Origin: a virus
DNA length: 63,018 nucleotides
Virus record (IMG/VR): IMGVR_UViG_3300007541_000022
Coordinates: 1-63,018 of that record
Reading direction: 5' to 3' (one strand)
A program made the translations under genes and the position numbers. Shown here piece after piece: positions 18,360 through 26,771 of this stretch. The notes under the pieces are model-generated. The model was given only the letters and a program-made list of their open reading frames with translations. It did not search any database and was not told the origin of the DNA. The first letter of the stretch is position 1. Each line of letters begins with the position of its first letter.

Positions 18360-19211
18360 TTAAATCTCTTTTTTATCTCCTCCTTTTGTTAAATAAGTTT
18401 TTACTGGTTTATCTTCATACTCACTATCTAAAAATGATTTAATCTTTTCAACATTTCCTGGGTCATCATCAGAAAACCCAATCATAGGTATAAAGTTGTT
18501 TTTAACATCGTTTTTAAGAAATGCTTGTTTTCCTAATCTTTCACTCATTTCTTTAACGTAAGAAATAAATTCTCTTAACGCTTTAATTTTTCCTTCTTCA
18601 GGATTTGAAGCCGACCCCTCACCGTATGTTACAGGGTAATATTTATTAAGGTCTAAGTATTCATTAATCATTGAGAATGCTTCTTTTTCCTCGTCCCCCG
18701 ACATATCTCTATATTTTTTCAGGTTATTAATTAATGTGTCTTTACTGATACCATTATGGTCAGTAACAATCATATTATAAATCGCTTCACGAAGAACTGA
18801 AGGTGTATGTCCTCTTGCAGTTATTATTGAAAATATTGACCCACCATTAATTGCTTCTACGAAATCATCCCATGAAGGACCTGGTTTAGACATCATAGAA
18901 TCAATTATAAATGCACTATCTCCTTTAACACCGAAATTTCTATATGGGTCACTAGCATAACCCACTATCATTTTTCCTTTATATTCAAAAGGTTCTTTAC
19001 CAATAAGTCCTCGATAGTCTGCAAAATCTTCGGTAGACATACCAATTTCCTCATCATCTTCAGATAAGACAATAATTTGTGTTGGCATTGTCACAATGTT
19101 ATCATCCCAATCAAAAGCATAATACTTTAAATCAGGTTTTCCTTCAGGGTCAAAACCTTCACGAAGTTTTTTTTCTTCGTAAAACTCTTTTATGATTTTT
19201 CTAATCGACAT
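18360..19211 (-). CDS. HAD-superfamily phosphatase-like protein
   Basis: The 283-aa protein has haloacid dehalogenase motifs. Motif I is FDWDDNIVTMPT (residues 33-44, nucleophile and acid/base Asp 34 and 36), motif II is SIITARGH near 131-138, and the C-terminal GFSDDDPGNVEKI near 249-261 is motif IV. An Asp/Gly-rich insert between motifs II and IV could be a cap domain. It should hydrolyse a phosphorylated small molecule or nucleic-acid end; the substrate cannot be told. The N-terminus is short, basic and helical. The gene is embedded between sheath and tube genes, an unusual place for an enzyme, and follows a 47-aa ORF by 2 nt. Confidence 0.72.
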   Translation of the reverse strand: MSIRKIIKEFYEEKKLREGFDPEGKPDLKYYAFDWDDNIVTMPTQIIVLSEDDEEIGMSTEDFADYRGLIGKEPFEYKGKMIVGYASDPYRNFGVKGDSAFIIDSMMSKPGPSWDDFVEAINGGSIFSIITARGHTPSVLREAIYNMIVTDHNGISKDTLINNLKKYRDMSGDEEKEAFSMINEYLDLNKYYPVTYGEGSASNPEEGKIKALREFISYVKEMSERLGKQAFLKNDVKNNFIPMIGFSDDDPGNVEKIKSFLDSEYEDKPVKTYLTKGGDKKEI

Positions 19212-19213
19212 AA

Positions 19214-19357
19214 TTACTTACGCTCATTTAATTTTTCAATCAATCTTTCTAGTTGTGACTCAGAAATAACAATATTTTGAGGTTTTTCTGAAAAAGATTT
19301 TTTACCGTTAGATTTTCGTCCTAACGATTCATTAAGTACTTTTTTCTTGAATTCCAT
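19214..19357 (-). CDS. Small protein carrying the I-[ST]ES-L helix motif
   Basis: A 47-aa ORF (MEFKKKVLNESLGRK...) ends 2 nt before the HAD gene, so the two are probably co-translated. Its second half, NIVISESQLERLIEKL, is a helix motif also found at the N-termini of two other proteins here (57731-57988 and 61130-62629). The first half is basic. A 14-bp palindrome and the sheath terminator hairpin lie upstream. The function is unknown; a docking or packaging tag is possible. Confidence 0.6.
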   Translation of the reverse strand: MEFKKKVLNESLGRKSNGKKSFSEKPQNIVISESQLERLIEKLNERK

Positions 19358-19371
19358 GTTCTTATTTTTAG

Positions 19372-19385
19372 TTTAAACGTTTAAA
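19372..19385. promoter_or_regulatory. 14-bp perfect palindrome TTTAAACGTTTAAA
   Basis: A perfect dyad of 14 bp lies in the 81-nt interval between the sheath gene and the 47-aa ORF, 15 nt upstream of the latter's ATG. It could be a protein-binding operator or simply part of the terminator region. Confidence 0.35.
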
Positions 19386-19393
19386 TGGCTAAT

Positions 19394-19415
19394 GGAGGCC
19401 ACATTTGTGACCTCC
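19394..19415 (-). terminator. Hairpin after tail sheath gene
   Basis: A GC-rich stem (GGAGGTCACA / TGTGGCCTCC on the minus strand, one G-U pair) lies 24 nt after the sheath stop codon. No clean T-run follows, so it may act as an mRNA 3'-end stabiliser or weak terminator. Confidence 0.5.
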
Positions 19416-19438
19416 AATTTATTATAAATATATAGATA

Positions 19439-22400
19439 TTAAATATCTTCAAAAGATGCACCTGTCGGAGTAATCAAAAATTCAATATCAATGAATTCAA
19501 GTGCTCTTGTCGGTTTTAGGTAAATTTTACCTACTAACGTATTAGAGTCTAAATCTTCAGGTGTGTTAGAAACTGTTACTCTAAAGTCTATCAAACCTCT
19601 ATCTCTTCTGATACCATCTAAGATTGGGTTAACTGAATCTAGGAACTCTTGTCTAACTTGTTCGTCATTCTGTTCGAACAACAATCTTACAGCTACTGCT
19701 GAAATTAGTTTACGAGCTTGTAGTAACAATCTTCTTACGTTAATTCTATCAAGTGCAGATTCTCTAACTTGTAGAGTTTTGTTACCCCAAATTACTGTAC
19801 CTACATCAGAGAAGGTTGCAATTGGGTTTAATCTACCTTTATATAATATGTCTCTATCTTCTTGAGTCAACTTCTTACGTGCTTTAACACCATTTACTAA
19901 ACCTCTTGTGTAACCCGCAGATGCGAACCAAGGGAATGCAATGTTATCAGTTAATGCCAAGTTCCTAACAACCTCCGCAGTTGGTGGAATATAGATTTGG
20001 GTATTATTAACTGAATCTCTTGTTAAAATCCATGGGTAATAAGTTGCAGTATAGTTAGAATCGATACCTGTCTCCTCTAAATTATCTACCGCCTCTTCAG
20101 GATATATGAAACTTGTTTCAAAATCCCCTAATGTCGGTGTAAACATTTGATAGTCAGGAGTAGTACAGATATAAATTGAATCAGCTCTATCTGTTTCAAC
20201 CATATCAATTGCTTCCTCAACAAGATTTGAGTTATTTACATAATCAACACCTGGTGTTGTAAATACGTTAATATTTACTGCTTCAGGGTTTGCGAATGTA
20301 TTCTGACCCCACAAATATGCGTAATAGTCAGTATTAGCCCAAGTCAATTGGTTAGGTCCCGTAATTTGTTTGAACGCTCCCCAACCTGTAGAAGTAGGAT
20401 ATGTGATTGATGGTGCTGCACCTGCCCTATAACCAGCCGCACCTAATTGGTATCTGTCACCGTTAGTTCTATATTCTCTATAGATATCCCATCCATCAAA
20501 ACCACCTGCAGGTGCTAATGTGAATTTACGTGCATTTAATTTATAGTATGGACTAGATTCTGTTGGTTCGCTTCTAAATTCTGCAACTCCAACTTCAAAT
20601 GCTGACTGACCTGAAGTGATGTAAGTTGAAGGAATAGTAACCACTGTTGCTCCTGAATCCATATGGAAACCTTTAGTTAAGTACGCCCATGGTGATGATT
20701 CAGTTGCTTCTTGTAGGTTAGTAGGATTTTGTTTTCCTTTATATTGGAAGAAATCAGAATCGACACCAACAGTATTTGAAACACCTAAGTATACTTTTCT
20801 TACTTTATCACCAGCTGCTCTTGTTTCATTATCAGTACCTGTTGCAGAACCAAAAGGTGGGTTATAAATAACCTGACCAGGTGTGTAGTATTCTGTTTTA
20901 TATTCTAAAAATGGTGATTTAACACCTGCATATTGTCTCGTAACGTAACCACGGAAACCACATGGTAATGAGTCAATTGGTGCATCTTCATTCATTTCTA
21001 ACATGATGTATCTTGACTTCAATTCAAAATCACCATTAGCTGTACCTATTTTCTTAGCGACAAAGCTATTTTGATTTGGGTCCATTGTACAGTTAGTGAA
21101 TTTTTCAAGAACTACAGGATTAGCATCATTATCAAAGAAATCACGAACAACCACATCAAATGTTCCATTGTTGAATGAAATATTAATAATGGAAATTTTA
21201 ACTTCTCTGTTTGCCGAGTTACCATCTGATACTGTAATAAATTTAAACATATCGTAAACTTTATTACCACGAAGTTCAGAAACAACATAAGGTGTTTCAG
21301 GTGTTTGGAACTTATCTAAGTACCAACCAATACCGGTATTATCAATATCAGTTCTTGCACCTTCTAATGATAATAATGTAGTATTAAGACCTCTAATCAT
21401 ACCTTTTCTGTAACCTATGTTTAACATAGTGTTGTATTCCTCTTCTAAGAATAATGGAACTTCAGTTCTTGGTTTTGCAAAATTAGACTTACCAAATACC
21501 TTTGAGATATAGTTAGAACTTGACACATTAAATGATGTCTTAAAAGTAAAATCATCTCCACTTGCTGTAACTCCTGAAATTGCAAAAGTAGCAAATGGGT
21601 TTTTAGTGATTGCCGAATAAGAACCTGAACTATCTATAACAACATCAGTTAAACCTGACACACTATAAACTGCTCCATCATCTGATGTGTATGTAGCTAT
21701 ACCTCTTGAACGTAATGTACCGATAACTAAATCGTGGTATTCACTGATAGGTGTACCTGAATAGTTAGTAACATATACTTCAGCAGTTCCTGTGTAATTA
21801 AAACCTGCAGTATTTTCTAACTCAGTTACAATCATACCAAAACCAACACCTTCATAAATGTTGTTAGATTCACTAAACATTGCATAATACCAAGGGTCGT
21901 TAACTGAATCATTTAGAACAATATCTTCAATATGAATATCCTCCACTCCAAAAACATTTGTACTTGCAGTATATGTTGAAGGAGACGCTCCTGTGACACT
22001 AGCAAATGTAGTGGCACTAACCGCTCCCCAAAAATAACCTGTTGTACCTGAAGCCGCTTGATTAACAATTTCACCATATAGATAACCTTCCATATCTCCT
22101 AATATAGTAGATTCACCACCAGTATATGTAGTGTAAGGTGTAGTTATAATGTCTTCGATTGATGCGGGTAAGTTAGTGTAATCCATAACTTCAATACTTG
22201 TTGTAGTTCCTGATGTACCTGAGAAGGTAACAGTAAAAGGACCTGAAACAGAATTAGTAGTTAAACCTGTACTATCTAAATTACCTACAGTTGTGATTGA
22301 CCATGATGGTCCTGCGTCATACCCTGACAAACCAAGTACTCTTGTTACGAATAATTGATTTGATTGTTGTAAATATGCCTTAGCTATATATGCTGCCTCA

Positions 22401-22624
22401 TATTTAGGAATTTGGGTATTCACGAATTTTGTCGGATTTGTACCACCAAAGTATGCTTGGAACTCGTCAAAGTTTGTGATGAAAATCGGCTCAAAAGCTG
22501 GACCCGAAAGTGTTTCACCTACAATACCAAGAGTTGTTACACCAACACTTTGTGCTACAAAACTTAAATCTCTTTCTGATGTGTAAACACCAGGAGAAAC
22601 GAATACTTTGTTTGCTGTCGCCAT
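19439..22624 (-). CDS. gp18: Tail sheath protein (gp18-like)
   Basis: The 1061-aa protein begins with the typical sheath N-terminus (VFVSPGVYTSERDLSF) and GIVGETLSGPAFEP. It ends with the conserved C-terminal sheath domain: SAGYTRGLVNGVKARKKLTQ, WGNKTLQV, NVRRLLLQARKLI and a final strand on EFIDIEFLI. It forms the contractile outer cylinder. T4 gp18 is 659 aa; the extra 400 residues lie in the middle (about 100-450), are Thr/Ser/Gly-rich, and probably form surface-exposed domains. A TATTTATC box is 32 nt upstream. A divergently oriented RHH gene shares the upstream region. Confidence 0.95.
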   Translation of the reverse strand: MATANKVFVSPGVYTSERDLSFVAQSVGVTTLGIVGETLSGPAFEPIFITNFDEFQAYFGGTNPTKFVNTQIPKYEAAYIAKAYLQQSNQLFVTRVLGLSGYDAGPSWSITTVGNLDSTGLTTNSVSGPFTVTFSGTSGTTTSIEVMDYTNLPASIEDIITTPYTTYTGGESTILGDMEGYLYGEIVNQAASGTTGYFWGAVSATTFASVTGASPSTYTASTNVFGVEDIHIEDIVLNDSVNDPWYYAMFSESNNIYEGVGFGMIVTELENTAGFNYTGTAEVYVTNYSGTPISEYHDLVIGTLRSRGIATYTSDDGAVYSVSGLTDVVIDSSGSYSAITKNPFATFAISGVTASGDDFTFKTSFNVSSSNYISKVFGKSNFAKPRTEVPLFLEEEYNTMLNIGYRKGMIRGLNTTLLSLEGARTDIDNTGIGWYLDKFQTPETPYVVSELRGNKVYDMFKFITVSDGNSANREVKISIINISFNNGTFDVVVRDFFDNDANPVVLEKFTNCTMDPNQNSFVAKKIGTANGDFELKSRYIMLEMNEDAPIDSLPCGFRGYVTRQYAGVKSPFLEYKTEYYTPGQVIYNPPFGSATGTDNETRAAGDKVRKVYLGVSNTVGVDSDFFQYKGKQNPTNLQEATESSPWAYLTKGFHMDSGATVVTIPSTYITSGQSAFEVGVAEFRSEPTESSPYYKLNARKFTLAPAGGFDGWDIYREYRTNGDRYQLGAAGYRAGAAPSITYPTSTGWGAFKQITGPNQLTWANTDYYAYLWGQNTFANPEAVNINVFTTPGVDYVNNSNLVEEAIDMVETDRADSIYICTTPDYQMFTPTLGDFETSFIYPEEAVDNLEETGIDSNYTATYYPWILTRDSVNNTQIYIPPTAEVVRNLALTDNIAFPWFASAGYTRGLVNGVKARKKLTQEDRDILYKGRLNPIATFSDVGTVIWGNKTLQVRESALDRINVRRLLLQARKLISAVAVRLLFEQNDEQVRQEFLDSVNPILDGIRRDRGLIDFRVTVSNTPEDLDSNTLVGKIYLKPTRALEFIDIEFLITPTGASFEDI

Positions 22625-22656
22625 TGTGTAATTTTTTCTTTAAGTTTTATTTTATT

Positions 22657-22664
22657 GATAAATA
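22657..22664 (-). promoter_or_regulatory. TATTTATC box upstream of tail sheath
   Basis: A variant of the late-type element, 32 nt before the sheath ATG, in the 134-nt divergent interval (22625-22758) between the sheath gene and the small RHH gene. The interval is AT-rich; no other clear structure was seen. Confidence 0.35.
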
Positions 22665-22758
22665 TTACGAAAAAGTCTAAAAAACTAATAAGTAAATAGT
22701 ATATTTATAAAGAGTAGGAAAAAATTCTACCTTTTTTCTACCTTTTAAAAAAGTATTG

Positions 22759-22908
22759 ATGAGTAAAATAAAAAACATAAAAATTTCACCTGAGTCTCAC
22801 GACATCTTAAAGAAGTACTGTGAAAAACACGGACTTAAGATGTATAAGTTCTTAGAGAAATTAATTGAGGAAACATGTGGGGAAGTTACCGATATCTACG
22901 GTGAATAG
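22759..22908 (+). CDS. Small ribbon-helix-helix-like protein
   Basis: A 49-aa ORF runs opposite to its neighbours and ends 1 nt before the stop of the gp15-like gene. The sequence NIKISPESHDILKKYCEKHG followed by a second helix (KMYKFLEKLIEET) fits the beta-alpha-alpha layout of ribbon-helix-helix DNA-binding proteins. Small phage repressors and other DNA-binding factors often have this layout. It lies upstream of the sheath gene on the opposite strand, so it could regulate that promoter or be an early gene captured inside a late operon. No partner gene was found. Confidence 0.6.
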   Translation: MSKIKNIKISPESHDILKKYCEKHGLKMYKFLEKLIEETCGEVTDIYGE

Positions 22909-23949
22909 TTAAAGTAGTCTTGCTTTAACCTTAAGATTTGCGGGGTTATTAATATCAAATTTTAAAACTTCAATCTTAATTAAATCATTTGTGGTAACTT
23001 TAATAACAGGAACATCATCACCTATATAATTGTTGTTAATAAAAACAGAATAGGTATCAACATTATCACTTTCCAATATAGTTAAATCTACTTGGTATCG
23101 ATAAGTTTCAGTTAGTGCTGTTATTCCCTCATTAAAAACAATATTTAAATCAAAGTTATCGGGATTGGCAGGAACCTTACTTGCTCTACGTTTACGATTA
23201 AATGTGTCGACTTCTAAAAAAGTCGCAGTTCTTGAAATTGCTGGTGACACTTCAAATTCTTCTTCATCTAATAAAAATCCCATCATTAAGAATTCATAAT
23301 TCTGAACATAGTATTTTCTTTTTTCAATATCCAAAACTGACTCATCTGATGAATTATTTAATATGATTGGAATATAATGTCCTTTAATTTCAGTATATGC
23401 TTGGCGAGAACTAAAAGTCTGTAAAACTTTTTTATTAAACTCATTTAGATGTCTCATTTTATTACAAAATATTTTTACATTGTAAGTAATATCAACAGGA
23501 ACTGGTTGAGGTATTTTATAAATGTCCATACCTTTTCTTTGTCCGTCCCACGTTGGAACTTTAGCGTAATAAAATTGTTTTCTATTTGGAATTGTGTATT
23601 GTAATGATGGGTTGGTCCCGAATTTTACATCAGGATTTCTAACCGTGGCAACAAATGGAGGTTTTATGTTTTTATCTAAATCTTGAAAATTCCAACTTTC
23701 AGTAAATTGTGCCCAATTCTGTGTTGTAATAATTAAATCTATTGTCGGTATTTTTTTTCCGCTAACAGAGGTTTCTAAATTTTCTTTTACAAAATCTAAC
23801 ATCCCTCGGTCCAAATCCGCATGCAGAATAGACTTAGGTAAATAAGTTCCGTCTTCCTGTATTTGTTCTAATAATTCTTCTCTTCTTTTTAGAAGAATTT
23901 TTTCAGGAGTTAAAGGTAGTTCTTTTTTTATTTTTTTTGGTAATGCCAT
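22909..23949 (-). CDS. Structural protein, possibly gp15-like tail completion protein
   Basis: The 346-aa protein lies upstream of the sheath gene and just after two small connector-region genes. Its middle region (about residues 150-210) has VPVDITYNVKIFCNKMRHLN, then KKVLQTFSSRQAYTEIKGHYIP. This resembles the strand-helix pattern of gp15-type tail sheath stabilisers, which sit on top of the tail and bind the head. It has a basic N-terminal stretch (KKIKKELPL) and a C-terminal beta region (about 270-346). The gp15 assignment rests on pattern and position, not on strong motif identity. Confidence 0.5.
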   Translation of the reverse strand: MALPKKIKKELPLTPEKILLKRREELLEQIQEDGTYLPKSILHADLDRGMLDFVKENLETSVSGKKIPTIDLIITTQNWAQFTESWNFQDLDKNIKPPFVATVRNPDVKFGTNPSLQYTIPNRKQFYYAKVPTWDGQRKGMDIYKIPQPVPVDITYNVKIFCNKMRHLNEFNKKVLQTFSSRQAYTEIKGHYIPIILNNSSDESVLDIEKRKYYVQNYEFLMMGFLLDEEEFEVSPAISRTATFLEVDTFNRKRRASKVPANPDNFDLNIVFNEGITALTETYRYQVDLTILESDNVDTYSVFINNNYIGDDVPVIKVTTNDLIKIEVLKFDINNPANLKVKARLL

Positions 23950-24407
23950 TATTTTGTTATTTCACTAATAAAGAAAACTTTATCTTTTGAGTTAATCATA
24001 TCTACCTCATTAGCAGTATATATTGGTTCTTCGGTATCTTTTCTAACAAAAGAATCATACTTGTATGGATTATAAGTAATTACATTGTTATTTGGTTCCG
24101 ATGGAATTTCTTCACAAGGAAATTCACAATAGTCCATCAAATTACCAATAACAAAGGCGTGGACATTTTTTCTCATTTCATCCCTTACCTTATCTTTACC
24201 GCCCTGTCTAACTCTAAATTCTACATCTGATAATTTTACATAATCAGCATGGACAACAACTATACCTTTATAAGTAACAGAAAAAGTATGTTTGTGAAGA
24301 TTATAATAAACCATAACTCTTTTACCGATGATTGAATCATCTTCATTTTCATTTATTAAACCCATCATAGATTTAATTTGATTCATTTCTTTAATTAATT
24401 TACTCAT
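23949..24407 (-). CDS. Conserved phage protein of unknown function
   Basis: The 152-aa protein has a helical N-terminus (about 1-22, ending INENE), then a small beta domain: VMVYYNLHKHTFSVTYKG, VVHADYVKLSDVEFRVRQGG and RKNVHAFVIG. I associate this pattern with a family of unknown phage proteins; no enzymatic residues stand out. The N-terminus resembles a short cleavable targeting helix, which is speculative. It overlaps both neighbours by 1-4 nt (ATGA-type junctions), so it is translated together with the gp14-like and gp15-like genes. Confidence 0.65.
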   Translation of the reverse strand: MSKLIKEMNQIKSMMGLINENEDDSIIGKRVMVYYNLHKHTFSVTYKGIVVVHADYVKLSDVEFRVRQGGKDKVRDEMRKNVHAFVIGNLMDYCEFPCEEIPSEPNNNVITYNPYKYDSFVRKDTEEPIYTANEVDMINSKDKVFFISEITK

Positions 24408-24919
24408 ATTCCTCTGAATTCTCCATCGTTTACTGGTGATGCGGTAATACTTCTATAAAAAGGTTTATACCCACCATATGTATGTTTATTATCACTAACT
24501 ACTCTACCATCATTAACAACTGAATAATATCTAACTCTTTTTTCAGTTTCATAATAACCAATATAGTCACCATATGAAATATCAATACCTAACTCATCTA
24601 ACGCTTTTTGATATACTCCGACTTTTAAATTACCTGGTTCCATTTGAGTCATACGAGAATTTGCATAATCTTGGTTTTCAGGTTGTTCAATAGTCACATA
24701 ACCTCTAAATTCTACAGGAGGTAAAAACTTAATACCATCTTCTTCTGTTTCACCATAAACATCATCAGTCTTAGTTTTTTGACGGTCAACACGATATAAT
24801 ACCAAAGTAAAATTCATATCACCTTCAAGCCATTCTCGACCCATTTCCTGTTCAAGCGCAAAATCTTCAGCCCCAAAGAACTTTTCTAATCGCGTTATAG
24901 GTATCTTTCTTGTACTCAT
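24404..24919 (-). CDS. Putative neck/head-closure protein (gp14-like)
   Basis: The 171-aa protein is the first gene of the leftward tail operon. It contains RVDRQKTKTDDVYGE (about residues 43-57), FRGYVTIEQPENQ and DISYGDYIGYY (about 113-123), and a C-terminal GGYKPFYRSITASP. This order (D-x-YGE, beta strands, GD-I-xY, a final strand) resembles T4 gp14-type neck proteins and other head-to-tail connectors. A TATTTATC box lies 5 nt upstream and TATTTATA 31 nt upstream on this strand. The exact connector identity is uncertain. Confidence 0.5.
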   Translation of the reverse strand: MSTRKIPITRLEKFFGAEDFALEQEMGREWLEGDMNFTLVLYRVDRQKTKTDDVYGETEEDGIKFLPPVEFRGYVTIEQPENQDYANSRMTQMEPGNLKVGVYQKALDELGIDISYGDYIGYYETEKRVRYYSVVNDGRVVSDNKHTYGGYKPFYRSITASPVNDGEFRGI

Positions 24920-24924
24920 ATATT

Positions 24925-24932
24925 GATAAATA
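24925..24932 (-). promoter_or_regulatory. TATTTATC box upstream of the tail operon
   Basis: It lies 5 nt before the ATG of the gp14-like gene, inside the 46-nt divergent interval. An exact TATTTATA (complement of 24951-24958) is the alternative promoter 31 nt upstream of the start. Confidence 0.3.
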
Positions 24933-24950
24933 GTTTGAATATAGTTATAT

Positions 24951-24958
24951 TATAAATA
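24951..24958. promoter_or_regulatory. TATAAATA / TATTTATA box in a divergent intergenic region
   Basis: The plus strand reads TATAAATA, the exact T4 late-promoter consensus, 7 nt before the helicase ATG. The minus strand reads TATTTATA toward the tail operon. It may serve either direction. Confidence 0.35.
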
Positions 24959-24965
24959 TTTCATT

Positions 24966-26729
24966 ATGGAAAGTAATATAGACAAATTATCAAAAATCCC
25001 TGAAGTTAGGGCCCAGCGTATTTTGGAAACATACGAAGGGTTCAATAACTACATACTTTCTATTAAGAAAAAAAGTGAAAACCAAAAACATTTTAAACTT
25101 ACAAGGGCTCAAGCGGACTATATTATTTCTTATAATGAGACCGTACCTAAATTGGCAAGAAAGTGGGTTGACTTAGATAGTTACTTTGGCACAAAGATGA
25201 TGGAGGAAAAACTTTTAACTAAAGTTCCTGAAAAAATTTATGTAGAAAAAATATTAGTTGAAAAAGATAAGTCTTTTCACATTTGGGGTAAGGTATTTGA
25301 ATCTGAAAAACTATACGATTTTTGGTTACCCAAAGCGGCGTTAATACCGACACAAAAGGTTAAAAACATTGAAATTGATTACGAAAAATATTCTCATAGA
25401 CCTCCACTATCTCATCAAAAAGAAGCTATTGAGAAATTAGCAGGTCACGATAAATACATTCTTGCTGATGATATGGGTTTAGGAAAAACAACATCAACTG
25501 TAATTGCTGCGTTAGAATCAGGCGCTGAAAAAGTTTTAATTGTTTGTCCCGCATCATTAAAAATAAATTGGATGAGAGAAATTCAAAATTACTCTGACAA
25601 ATCAATTTCAATAGTTGACGGTAAAAAATGGGAGAGTGCTGATTTTGTTATCATTAATTATGACATCCTTAAAAATTTTCACAATACTAAAGATAAAGAA
25701 GAGTCTGTCATTTTACAAGAGGCGTTTGATTTAGTAGTTGTCGATGAAGCACACTATATTCAAAATGTTCAAGCTAAAAGAACAAAATTGATAAATGATA
25801 TAATCAATAAAATTGGTAAGGTGTGGTTACTAACAGGTACTCCAATGACATCAAGACCAATTAATTACTACAATCTACTTAATTTAGTTGAATCCCCTGT
25901 GGCTTATAATTGGATGGCATATGTTATTCGTTATTGTGAGGGTTACCAATTTAATGTTGGTAATAGAAAAGTATGGAACGTAAATGGCTCCTCGAACTTA
26001 TTAGAATTAAGAGATAGGACTAAAACTCATGTTCTTAGAAGATTAAAAGAAGATATATTAGATTTACCTGATAAAATTATAACTCCTGTTTATTTGAGAT
26101 TAAAATCAAAAGAATATGAGGAATTAATGGGCGAATATTATGATTGGATGGAGGATGATAGTGAACAAAAATCATTAACTGTGCAATTTTCAAAATTAAT
26201 GAAAGTTCGTCAAGTGATTGCCGAAAATAAAATAAAAGAAACTTGTGAATTGGCTGAAAATATTATTGAACAAGGTAAAAAAGTTATTATATTCACAAAT
26301 TTTACCGATACCTTAAATCAGATTGCTAATCACTTTGGTAAGATTGCAGTTAAACTTGATGGTAAAATGAGTAAACCTGCACGTCAACAATCTGTTGACC
26401 AATTTCAAGAAAATGACAAAATAAAAGTTTTTGTAGGTAACTTAAAAGCGGCAGGTGTTGGTATTACTCTTACCGCGGCTGAAGCAGTTATAATGAACGA
26501 TTTATCATTTGTTCCTTCAGACCACTCACAAGCGGAAGACCGAGCGTACCGATACGGACAAAAATCAAATGTTTCAGTTCTATACCCAATTTTCGATAAC
26601 ACTATCGAAGGTGTTATCTATGATATTTTGTCTCGAAAAAAGAATATTTTTGAGACGGTTATGGGTGATAATGAAGGGAAGGGAGATATTATGGAAGAAA
26701 TCATTAACGAAATTTCGGTTAGACGATAA
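24966..26729 (+). CDS. SNF2-family DNA helicase/translocase
   Basis: The 587-aa SF2 ATPase has Walker A DDMGLGKTT (168-176), motif Ia IVCPASLKINW, a DEAH box (260-263, DEAHYIQN) and motif III LLTGTPM. The C-terminal helicase domain ends with QAEDRAYRYGQK, a hallmark of the SNF2/SMARCAL1 group. These enzymes translocate on dsDNA and remodel or reverse forks. In a T4-like phage this could fill the role of UvsW in fork regression and recombination. The N-terminal 140 residues are helical and unassigned. The gene starts a rightward unit; 42 nt later the SOD-fusion gene begins behind its own TATTTATA box. Confidence 0.92.
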   Translation: MESNIDKLSKIPEVRAQRILETYEGFNNYILSIKKKSENQKHFKLTRAQADYIISYNETVPKLARKWVDLDSYFGTKMMEEKLLTKVPEKIYVEKILVEKDKSFHIWGKVFESEKLYDFWLPKAALIPTQKVKNIEIDYEKYSHRPPLSHQKEAIEKLAGHDKYILADDMGLGKTTSTVIAALESGAEKVLIVCPASLKINWMREIQNYSDKSISIVDGKKWESADFVIINYDILKNFHNTKDKEESVILQEAFDLVVVDEAHYIQNVQAKRTKLINDIINKIGKVWLLTGTPMTSRPINYYNLLNLVESPVAYNWMAYVIRYCEGYQFNVGNRKVWNVNGSSNLLELRDRTKTHVLRRLKEDILDLPDKIITPVYLRLKSKEYEELMGEYYDWMEDDSEQKSLTVQFSKLMKVRQVIAENKIKETCELAENIIEQGKKVIIFTNFTDTLNQIANHFGKIAVKLDGKMSKPARQQSVDQFQENDKIKVFVGNLKAAGVGITLTAAEAVIMNDLSFVPSDHSQAEDRAYRYGQKSNVSVLYPIFDNTIEGVIYDILSRKKNIFETVMGDNEGKGDIMEEIINEISVRR

Positions 26730-26747
26730 TAAATTAACTTTCTGTAT

Positions 26748-26755
26748 TATTTATA
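26748..26755 (+). promoter_or_regulatory. TATTTATA box upstream of the SOD-fusion gene
   Basis: An exact TATTTATA, 16 nt before the ATG of the 521-aa SOD-fusion gene. The gene therefore probably belongs to the late (structural) regulon rather than to the helicase transcript. Confidence 0.4.
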
Positions 26756-26771
26756 TAGAAACACAAGAAAG

